Assembly: GCA_947176325.1 (NCBI GenBank)
Contig: CAMWQD010000024.1
Coordinates: forward strand, 1-10,600
From: an uncultured Bacteroidales bacterium
Lineage (GTDB): Bacteria; Bacteroidota; Bacteroidia; Bacteroidales; P3
Reading direction: 5' to 3'
DNA length: 10,600 bases
Under the pieces are notes generated by a model, which searched no databases, was not told the origin of the DNA, and saw nothing but the letters and a program-made list of their open reading frames with translations. Position 1 is the stretch's first letter, and the number at the start of each line of letters is the position of its first letter. Below, piece after piece: positions 1 through 5,947 of this stretch. The position numbers were made by a program, and so were the translations under genes.

Positions 1-1124
1 ATGCTTGCCGGATAGAGGAGAATCCCGAAAGCGAGTTGGGTTTGCAACAGGCTTTCCGCCACGGGAGCCACCGCCTTGGCAAACAGAAGCCCCAACAGAT
101 AAGAAAAGGCCGTGAGCAAGATTGCCTCCACCACCAAACGGAAAACAATACCGCCACGGGAAGACCCCAACAGACGGCGGGTAGCCATTTCCTTGGCTCG
201 GCTTCCCGATTGCGCCACGGTAAGATTGATATAGTTAAACACCGCGAACAGCAAAATAATCAGGCCTACTGCAAACAGCACCAGCACGAGGCGTCTGGAA
301 CCGAACATCAGATTATTGGTGGTACCGAAACCTTCAAAATAAGTATCTTTCAAAGAAACGAAACGCATATCTTGCGCATATCCCAAGCGATAGAGCCAAT
401 AGCGTTCCTTAAACATTTCCAAAATATCTTCCCGATGCACATTCAAATCCTTACCCGGATAGAGTTTGTAGAAATTCGCACACGCCCCCGCATTACTCGC
501 ATTGTCTTTGGCTATGGCAAAATTGAACTCCTTTATTCTTTCGAGCCTAAACAGTATATCCGCATACGGAATTGTGGAATGAGCGATATCTTTCATCACA
601 CCGGAAACCACCACCGTGGTGGAATCGGAAATGCGGAGGCTCTGCCCTATCGGGTCTTCCGAACCGAACAGTTTGCGGGCAAAGGTTTGGGAAACAACCG
701 CACTGTATTCGTCCTGCAACACGGTTTCGGGGTTGCCGCTTAACAAAGGAAACGAGAAAAAGGTAAAGAAATTGTCTTCCACACCCAACGCCCGAGTCTT
801 TACCCAAGCATCGTCATGCCACTGCACGGTAAATGAATTAAAATAGGGACACACCGGACTTACCTCTTCGATATCGGCATAGCGTTCCTTGAGCCAATAG
901 GGAACAGGCAAGGCGTCCTGTGGTGCGGCAATTCCGTCAATATCACAGAAACCGACATAAATCCGGTCTTTATCCTTATGGAAATTGTCGGTGGAAAATT
1001 CCTGCCATGCGTAGAGGAATATCAGCACCACGAACATCAACGAAACGGCAAGCCCGAAGATATTGATGGCGGTATAAACCTTGTTCCGGTTGAGGAACTT
1101 GATGAATGAATGAAAATTAATCAT
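1..1124 (-). CDS. MacB/FtsX-type ABC transporter permease (partial, C-terminus beyond window)
   Basis: This is the inner-membrane permease of the efflux operon. The reading frame is open from the ATG at 1124 to the window edge, giving 374 codons with no stop. Residues 1-18 are a short cytoplasmic stretch ending in FLNRNKVY, and TM1 is about 19-39. Residues 40-277 form an extracytoplasmic domain of the MacB core type, with motifs such as DDAWVKTRALGVEDNFF (104-120) and EDPIGQSLRI (156-165). TM2 is about 279-303. A basic cytoplasmic loop follows (AKEMATRRLLGSSRGGI, 310-326), which in this family contacts the ATPase, then TM3 at about 327-352. Full-length members have four membrane helices, so the last one is probably cut off. 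The gene starts 37 bp after the ATPase stop. MacB-type permeases do not carry substrate through the membrane themselves but drive export through a TolC duct by mechanotransmission. The substrate here is unknown. Confidence 0.9.
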   Translation of the reverse strand, partial: MINFHSFIKFLNRNKVYTAINIFGLAVSLMFVVLIFLYAWQEFSTDNFHKDKDRIYVGFCDIDGIAAPQDALPVPYWLKERYADIEEVSPVCPYFNSFTVQWHDDAWVKTRALGVEDNFFTFFSFPLLSGNPETVLQDEYSAVVSQTFARKLFGSEDPIGQSLRISDSTTVVVSGVMKDIAHSTIPYADILFRLERIKEFNFAIAKDNASNAGACANFYKLYPGKDLNVHREDILEMFKERYWLYRLGYAQDMRFVSLKDTYFEGFGTTNNLMFGSRRLVLVLFAVGLIILLFAVFNYINLTVAQSGSRAKEMATRRLLGSSRGGIVFRLVVEAILLTAFSYLLGLLFAKAVAPVAESLLQTQLAFGILLYPAS

Positions 1125-1161
1125 GGTTTTTGCAATAAAAGGGTGAACACAGCCGATTTTC

Positions 1162-1869
1162 TTACACGAAAGCGCCTACCGAGGCCACGATGCTTCCGTC
1201 GAAAAGGTTCACGATACGGTGCGCCAAACTTGCATCGTGCTTGGAGTGCGTCACCATCACGATAGTGGTGCCTTCGGCATTGAGCTCGCTCAAGATGCGC
1301 ATCACCTCGGTGCCGTTCTTGGAGTCGAGGTTTCCCGTAGGTTCGTCGGCAAGAATCAGTTTGGGATTGCTCACCACGGCGCGCGCAATGGCCACGCGCT
1401 GTTGCTGTCCGCCCGAAAGCTGCTGCGGAAAATGCTTGGCGCGGTGGCTCAGCCCCACCCGTTTGAGAATGGCGTTGACACGCTCCCTGCGCTCGCTTGC
1501 CTTGATATTGAGATAGAGCAAGGGCAGTTCCACATTCTCGAACACGTTCAATTCATCTATCAAATTGAAACTTTGAAAGACGAAACCTATCGTGCCTTTC
1601 CTGAACCGCGTTCTTTCGCGTTCCTTGAGCGAACCCACTTCCTGCTCCAACAGGCGGTAACTGCCCGAAGTGGGATTGTCCAACAGGCCGAGGATATTGA
1701 GCAGCGTGGACTTTCCGCATCCCGAAGGTCCCATAATCGCCAGGAACTCCCCTTCCTTCACTTCCATATTCACTGCATTGAGCGCCACGGTCTCCACCTC
1801 TTCGGTACGGAACACCTTGCTTACATTCTCCAGTTTAATCATCGCTTCCATATTCTTTTGGGTTTTCAT
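1162..1869 (-). CDS. LolD/MacB-type ABC transporter ATP-binding protein
   Basis: This 235-residue protein is a complete nucleotide-binding domain that hydrolyses ATP to power the FtsX-type permease encoded just downstream. All catalytic motifs are intact: Walker A GPSGCGKST (47-55), Q-loop Gln99 in FVFQSFNLI, signature LSGGQQQR (151-158), Walker B LILADEPTGNLD (171-182) with catalytic Glu176, and H-loop His208 in VMVTHSK. The FQSFNLI and DEPTGNLDS patterns are typical of the LolD/MacB/FtsE branch. The ATG at 1869 overlaps the adaptor's TGA as ATGA, which suggests translational coupling and supports this start. Met7 and Met10 are possible alternatives, since the conserved domain starts at about residue 11 (IKLENVSKVF). 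Confidence 0.95.
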   Translation of the reverse strand: MKTQKNMEAMIKLENVSKVFRTEEVETVALNAVNMEVKEGEFLAIMGPSGCGKSTLLNILGLLDNPTSGSYRLLEQEVGSLKERERTRFRKGTIGFVFQSFNLIDELNVFENVELPLLYLNIKASERRERVNAILKRVGLSHRAKHFPQQLSGGQQQRVAIARAVVSNPKLILADEPTGNLDSKNGTEVMRILSELNAEGTTIVMVTHSKHDASLAHRIVNLFDGSIVASVGAFV

Positions 1870-3116
1870 TTCAATATCAAGATTTCGTGACCGCGAAAGG
1901 TTTCGTAGCCCGAAACGATCACGCGCTCGCCGGCCTCCAGGCCTTCCAACACCTCATAATACTGCGGATTCTGACGGCCTATGCGGATATTGCGCTTATA
2001 GGCTTTGTTTCCCTCGGCATCCAGCACGTAAATCCAGCTGCCGCCCGTGTTCTGAAAGAACGTGCCCTTGGGGATGAGCAGGCTTTCGGCGCTCTGTCCC
2101 AACTCCAAGTTGATGTAGTAGGTCTGCCCGCTGCGGATATTCTCGGGCCGCGCGTCGGTAAAGACAAAATCGGTACGGAACTTGTTGGAACGCACCTCCG
2201 GATAAATCTTCCGCACCGCCAGCGAAAACTGCGTTCCCTGGCGTTCAAAGGTGGCGGGAAGCCCCGTATGCACGCGGTCTATATAGTGTTCGTCTATCAA
2301 GGCCTGCACCTTGAAATCCGAAAGGTCGTTGATCTGGCCTATCTTTTGCCCTGCCGCCACGTTCTGCCCCAACTCCACATCGAGCAAGCCCAACTCGCCG
2401 TCTATCTGCGAGCGGATATCCAACTGCGCCTTGCGCTGCCGCACCAATTGCAGGTTGCGCCGCATATTGGCAAGACTGTTTTCCATTTCCTCCATTTGGA
2501 TGCGCCGCGAAAGGGAGTCTTGTTTGAGCCGCCTGTCCACCAACTCGTATTTGCGGCTCGCCAACTCGTAGTCTTCCTTGGCCTTAAGATACACTTCCCT
2601 GGCCACCAAATCTTCTTCGTAGAGGCGTTTCTGCTGTTCGTAGGCGCGGCGGGAACGCGAAATCTCCATGTCGAGCTGCAAACGCTCGGTCATGTTGCTG
2701 AGCTTGTCCTGCTCCATGGTTACCTGCGTGTTCCGCAAGAAATTCTGCTTCTCGGCCAACTGCGCCTCGGCGTCCAAAATCTGCAATTCCAGATTGGAGT
2801 TGGCCAGCCGCACGATGATGTCGCCTTTCCTCACCTGTGCGCCTTCTTCCACCACCTTTTCGCGCACGATGCCGCCCTCCTCGGGGCTTATCTGCACCAC
2901 GGCGATAGGCTGCACCTGCCCATCTACACGGATAAAGTCGTTGAACTCGCCCCGCTCCACGGTCACAACCGAAATCCCGCGCCTCTCCACGCGCAAGGTG
3001 GAGGCATGACTGCCGAAGATAACCCACAGCAAGACCGCCAGCACGAATCCGCCCCCAATCAAATAGGGAATGTGCTTTTTCTTGAGGCCTTTTTTCTTTT
3101 CCAAGATTCTGTCCAT
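1866..3116 (-). CDS. HlyD/MacA-like periplasmic adaptor (membrane fusion protein)
   Basis: This 416-residue adaptor joins the inner-membrane permease to the outer-membrane TolC-like channel. The start is a lysine-rich cytoplasmic tail (KKKGLKKKH), followed by one membrane anchor at about 17-35. The first lipoyl half is about 65-105 (GGIVREKVVEEGAQVRKGDIIVRL region). A long helical hairpin rich in charged residues spans about 110-233, which would dock on TolC. The second lipoyl half is about 235-265 (GELGLLDVELGQNVAAGQKIG), then a beta-barrel at about 267-340 and a membrane-proximal domain to the C-terminus. The gene lies 136 bp after the TolC gene, and most of that gap is the palindromic element. 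No separate promoter was recognised in the gap, so it probably depends on the TolC-gene promoter. It overlaps the ATPase gene by 4 bases. MacA-like is a structural description only; the cargo is not known. Confidence 0.93.
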   Translation of the reverse strand: MDRILEKKKGLKKKHIPYLIGGGFVLAVLLWVIFGSHASTLRVERRGISVVTVERGEFNDFIRVDGQVQPIAVVQISPEEGGIVREKVVEEGAQVRKGDIIVRLANSNLELQILDAEAQLAEKQNFLRNTQVTMEQDKLSNMTERLQLDMEISRSRRAYEQQKRLYEEDLVAREVYLKAKEDYELASRKYELVDRRLKQDSLSRRIQMEEMENSLANMRRNLQLVRQRKAQLDIRSQIDGELGLLDVELGQNVAAGQKIGQINDLSDFKVQALIDEHYIDRVHTGLPATFERQGTQFSLAVRKIYPEVRSNKFRTDFVFTDARPENIRSGQTYYINLELGQSAESLLIPKGTFFQNTGGSWIYVLDAEGNKAYKRNIRIGRQNPQYYEVLEGLEAGERVIVSGYETFRGHEILILK

Positions 3117-3132
3117 TTTTTAACAATTTCTC

Positions 3133-3254
3133 GAAAGTTATTTTGACGGATGAGATGCGAGGCGGACAAGAAACGGTGCGAAGGAGCGTACTTTTGTACG
3201 TGACTGAGCTACCGTGATTGTCCAACGAAGCAGATCGCCGTCAAAATAACTTTC
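3133..3254. repeat. 122-bp palindromic element with 17-bp perfect terminal inverted repeats (REP/MITE-like)
   Basis: The ends are GAAAGTTATTTTGACGG at 3133-3149 and its exact reverse complement at 3238-3254. Further matching blocks nest inside: GGACAA (3164-3169) with TTGTCC (3218-3223), ACGGT (3173-3177) with ACCGT (3211-3215), and CGTAC (3187-3191) with GTACG (3196-3200), around a TTTT loop at 3192-3195. Both arms are exactly 59 bases, so the element is symmetrical. It contains no credible gene. One end overlaps the last two bases of the TolC-gene stop codon, and the other lies 16 bp before the adaptor ATG. No target-site duplication is visible. The structure fits a mobile or formerly mobile non-coding repeat that forms a long hairpin in the operon mRNA. 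Only one copy is present in the window, so repetitiveness is inferred. Confidence 0.75.
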
Positions 3255-4578
3255 AATATAAGGAACCGTAGCGGTAATAATCAACCATCTTTCTCCGCAA
3301 CTCCAGCAACCAAACCCTTTGCAGATACTCGGCCTGCGACTGCAGCAAGGTATTGGCGTAGGTCTGCACGTCCAAAGGCGTCACCAAGCCTTCTTCGTAC
3401 TGGCGCAGCGCGATGCGGTAGGCAATGGAGTCGCTCTCCACCTTGCGCTGCATCTGCAAGGCTTCCTTGGCATAGCCGTTGCAGTCCATCACCGCCTGTT
3501 CAATGGCATCGTGCAGCTGGCGGAGCGATTCGTTCTCGTCCTCGCGCGCGGCGAACATGGCGTTGCGCGATTTACGCAGGGCGGTGTTTCGGCTCAGGCC
3601 GTCAAAAATAGGGATATTCATGCCCACCGCCACATATTCGCCCCGGTTGTTGCGGAACTGTTTCTTGAAACTCTGCGTATATCCGTCTATATAGTCGGTG
3701 TTGAGGCCCGCCTGCACGTAGATGTCGGGAAAAAGCGCACCGATGCGCATCTTGTAGTCCAGTTGCGCCGCCCGAAAACGGTACTTGGCCTGCAAGGCCG
3801 ACGGATGGGTGGTTTTGGCGCGGTCAAAAATAGATTCGGCATCGGATTCCGCCGCCACCAACGAGATTTCGGGCAAAGTGGTGTCGAGTTCCAATGTGCG
3901 GTTCAGGGGAAAATTCATTACCTGCTTGAGCGTAAGCAAGGCCGAGCGGTACAGGTTCTGCTGACGGGTCAGTTCGTAGTCGTCGGCCGCCACCTGACTT
4001 TCGAACTGGGCGATATCCGCCTTGCCGCGCAATCCCAACGCTTCTTCACGCCGCACCTTAAGCAGGTTGCGTTCGCTCTCGGCCAGTTTCAAGGCCGAAA
4101 GGCGCGCCGTTTGCCGATAATACACCGCATCGGCAAAGGCCTGCATGGTGTTCATCGCCGCCTCGTCTTCGAGCCGCTGTATCTCGTTCCTGCCCATTTG
4201 CAGGTTGGAGGATGCCAACATCCACTGCTTGACGTAACGTCCGCCGCAAAACAGCGGAAGCGAGGCGGAAAGCCCGTAGGAATTGTAAAACGATTGCACG
4301 TTGTTGTAGGTGTTCGTCACCGGGTCGATGGAACGCCCGAAATTATACTGCGCGCCCACCGAAGCGTTCACGGAGGGAAAGAAAGAAGCGATGGCCTGGT
4401 CGCGTTCGGCCTGATAGGAGGCGGTTTGGTAGCGTTGTTTCTTCACCGCATACGAATTCTCGGAGGCATAGCGCATACAGTCTTCCATCCTCCACACCGA
4501 AACCGTATCGCCGTTTGCCAAGAGCGATGCCGAAACAAGGCATCCCGTTGCCAAAAGTAAAATCCTGCTTGTTTTCAT
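3253..4578 (-). CDS. TolC-family outer-membrane efflux protein
   Basis: This 441-residue outer-membrane factor forms the exit duct of the tripartite pump. The ATG at 4578 was chosen because it begins a clear signal peptide (MKTSRILLLATGCLVSASLL, cleavage probably near residues 21-24). The frame is open further upstream to 4677, but that extension would cover the sigma-54 promoter and bury the signal peptide. The mature part shows the two-repeat TolC pattern. It starts with MEDCMRYASENSYAVKKQRY, followed by long alpha-helical segments and strand motifs such as VNASVGAQYNFGRSIDP and YVAVGMNIPIFDGLSRNTALRKSR. Near the end is the second-repeat helix with YRIALRQYEEGLVTPLDVQTYANTLLQSQAEYL. The length matches the family. 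It is the first gene of the pump operon, so the outer-membrane component is made first. The stop codon touches the palindromic element. Confidence 0.94.
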   Translation of the reverse strand: MKTSRILLLATGCLVSASLLANGDTVSVWRMEDCMRYASENSYAVKKQRYQTASYQAERDQAIASFFPSVNASVGAQYNFGRSIDPVTNTYNNVQSFYNSYGLSASLPLFCGGRYVKQWMLASSNLQMGRNEIQRLEDEAAMNTMQAFADAVYYRQTARLSALKLAESERNLLKVRREEALGLRGKADIAQFESQVAADDYELTRQQNLYRSALLTLKQVMNFPLNRTLELDTTLPEISLVAAESDAESIFDRAKTTHPSALQAKYRFRAAQLDYKMRIGALFPDIYVQAGLNTDYIDGYTQSFKKQFRNNRGEYVAVGMNIPIFDGLSRNTALRKSRNAMFAAREDENESLRQLHDAIEQAVMDCNGYAKEALQMQRKVESDSIAYRIALRQYEEGLVTPLDVQTYANTLLQSQAEYLQRVWLLELRRKMVDYYRYGSLY

Positions 4579-4595
4579 CACGGCGATAATATAGA

Positions 4596-4612
4596 AGCAA
4601 TGTCCGTGCCAA
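4596..4612 (-). promoter_or_regulatory. Sigma-54 (RpoN) -24/-12 promoter of the efflux operon
   Basis: On the minus strand this reads TTGGCACGGACATTGCT, an exact fit to the sigma-54 consensus YTGGCACG-N4-TTGCW. The invariant GG is at 4610-4609 and the invariant GC at 4598-4597, with the required 12-bp register. Transcription should begin about 12 bp past the GC, near 4585, only about 7 bases before the TolC-family ATG at 4578. The upstream neighbours encode an NtrC-type activator and its kinase, the type of protein such promoters require. A TATTTTTG at 4617-4610 resembles a Bacteroidota -7 box but overlaps the -24 element and is judged secondary. Confidence 0.9.
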
Positions 4613-4662
4613 AAATATAAAAAAAAGTAAACCAGCAAAATAAGAAAAATCACAAAACAACA

Positions 4663-4683
4663 AGTGTCCAATTTCAAGACACT
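4663..4683. promoter_or_regulatory. Promoter-proximal activator site (TGTC-N9-GACA dyad)
   Basis: A perfect inverted repeat AGTGTC-N9-GACACT has its core TGTC-N9-GACA at 4665-4681, centred on 4673. That is about 88 bp upstream of the predicted sigma-54 transcription start. A 17-bp dyad at this distance is typical of upstream sites bound by dimeric Fis-type HTH domains of NtrC-family activators. The likely binder is the regulator encoded at 5948-7318. It could alternatively be a weak hairpin ending the kinase transcript, since it lies after the kinase stop and is followed on the minus strand by T-rich sequence. Confidence 0.65.
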
Positions 4684-4686
4684 CCC

Positions 4687-4703
4687 TGTCTAAAAAATAG
4701 ACA
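4687..4703. promoter_or_regulatory. Promoter-distal activator site (TGTC-N9-GACA dyad)
   Basis: This is a perfect inverted repeat TGTCTA-N5-TAGACA. Its outer frame is TGTC-N9-GACA, the same as the neighbouring dyad, although the central bases differ (taaaaaata versus caatttcaa). It is centred on 4695, 22 bp from the first site, close to two helical turns, so two dimers would sit on the same DNA face. It lies about 110 bp upstream of the predicted transcription start and 14 bp past the kinase stop. Confidence 0.65.
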
Positions 4704-4717
4704 ATAGAGAATCAAAA

Positions 4718-5947
4718 TTACGGAAACAGCAGCGTAAACACAGTGGCGGTATCGTCGGAACGCATCGTGAGCTTTCCGCCCGAAAGCCGCATCAGTTGCA
4801 GGGAAACCGCCAGCCCGATGCCGCTGCCGTCTTTCTTGGTGGTGAAGAACGGCAAAAAGATTTCTTCGGCCACCTCCGGATCTATCTTGGGCCCGTTGTT
4901 GCCGATTTCGATACGCACCGCGCCCGTGGCATCGCCGTAGGCTTGAATCTGAATCCTGCCGTCCGTGCGCTCCGTGCCGAGCGCCTGCCGTGCATTCTTG
5001 AGGATATTGAGCACCACCTGCCGAATCAGACTTTCATCGGCAAACACCATTAAATCGGCAGGTTCCACCTTTATTTCGGTAGCGATTTCCTGCATCCCCC
5101 ACACCGAATGGCGCGCCAACTCCAGCGTCTGCCGCAAGAATCCGCCTACATAGAAAGGCGCGGGGTCGGGCTCGGGCAAACGGGTAAACTTGCGGTAGGA
5201 ATCCACAAAGGCAAGCAGGCCTTTGCCCGTTTCCCGTATCGTCTCCAAGCCTGTGCGGAGGCCGGCATCCCTGTTCTGATAAGTATCCAGCAGGGTATCG
5301 CTCAAGGAAGTCATAGGCGTAACGGCATTCATGATTTCGTGGGTCAACACGCGCGTGAGCCTTATCCAAGCCTGCGTTTCCTTTTCATCGAGTTCGTGTT
5401 CTATGTCGTTCAAAGCCACGATACGCAGCGAACCTTTGGGCAAATGGATAAACGAAGTTCTTACCGACACTTGCCGGCTACCTCTTTCGTTGTTGAACGA
5501 AACCGTTTGCGATACGCCCGCCGAGGCTTCCCCGATAGCCTGCGCCAAAGCCGCGCTCACACGCTCTATCTGCCGCAGGTGCGTTACCATTTCCAATCCC
5601 GTCAGCGTGGCGGCCGCCTTGTTGTAGAGCACCACCGCATTGCGTTCATCGAGCACGATGATGCCCGTATCGACCGCTTTCAGAATTTCGCCATACAAGG
5701 CTTCCTGCTGCCGTATCTCCTGCCGCGTTTCGGAAACCATGCGCACGATGCGGTTCAGCGAGCGGTTCACCGCCCTGTCGAACACGCTTTTTTCCGAATA
5801 ACGGAACATCGGGTCGCCGTTCTCCAAGGCTTCCATCAGGTCGTGTATCTTTTCGGCGCGGCGTTTCTGAAGCCGGTAGGCCCGCCACATCGTCCAAAGC
5901 CATGCCACCGCCGCCGCTACAACGGCCCACAGAACCCAATCTTTCAT
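4718..5947 (-). CDS. NtrB-like sensor histidine kinase
   Basis: This 409-residue kinase would autophosphorylate on His203 and pass the phosphate to the response regulator encoded just upstream. It has a single N-terminal membrane helix (about 4-23) and a basic linker with helical character (24-85). A PAS-like domain follows at about 86-185 (ILKAVDTGIIVLDERNAVV region). The dimerisation/phosphoacceptor domain contains LTHEIMNAVTPM (201-212), and the HATPase_c domain spans about 300-409. ATP-binding motifs are the N box N-I-L-K-N-A (314-319), a variant G1 box reading NNGP (350-353) instead of the usual DNGxG, the F box LPFFTTK (365-371) and the G2 box GSGIGL (374-379). There is almost no extracytoplasmic part, so the signal is probably sensed in the membrane or cytoplasm. 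The start directly follows the regulator's stop (TAGATG). The signal is not known. Confidence 0.93.
   Translation of the reverse strand: MKDWVLWAVVAAAVAWLWTMWRAYRLQKRRAEKIHDLMEALENGDPMFRYSEKSVFDRAVNRSLNRIVRMVSETRQEIRQQEALYGEILKAVDTGIIVLDERNAVVLYNKAAATLTGLEMVTHLRQIERVSAALAQAIGEASAGVSQTVSFNNERGSRQVSVRTSFIHLPKGSLRIVALNDIEHELDEKETQAWIRLTRVLTHEIMNAVTPMTSLSDTLLDTYQNRDAGLRTGLETIRETGKGLLAFVDSYRKFTRLPEPDPAPFYVGGFLRQTLELARHSVWGMQEIATEIKVEPADLMVFADESLIRQVVLNILKNARQALGTERTDGRIQIQAYGDATGAVRIEIGNNGPKIDPEVAEEIFLPFFTTKKDGSGIGLAVSLQLMRLSGGKLTMRSDDTATVFTLLFP

Noticed and set aside
1887..3146. Long open frame on the plus strand (about 419 codons) opposite the adaptor gene
   Set aside because: It is antisense to a well-supported HlyD-family gene, is rich in His and Leu in the way reverse-strand GC-rich frames are, and shows no family motif.
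3319..4560. Long plus-strand open frame opposite the TolC-family gene
   Set aside because: It is a shadow of a clearly coding gene. Its His/Arg/Gly-rich composition and lack of domain features argue against translation.
4610..4617. TATTTTTG as a housekeeping -7 promoter box, with TTTG 18 bp upstream at 4639-4636
   Set aside because: It overlaps the -24 element of a perfect sigma-54 promoter next to a sigma-54 activator gene. In an A/T-run region the match is easily accidental, though a weak basal promoter cannot be excluded.
4579..4677. N-terminal extension of the TolC-family protein to an ATG at 4677
   Set aside because: It would run through the sigma-54 promoter and place a hydrophobic stretch in front of a complete signal peptide.
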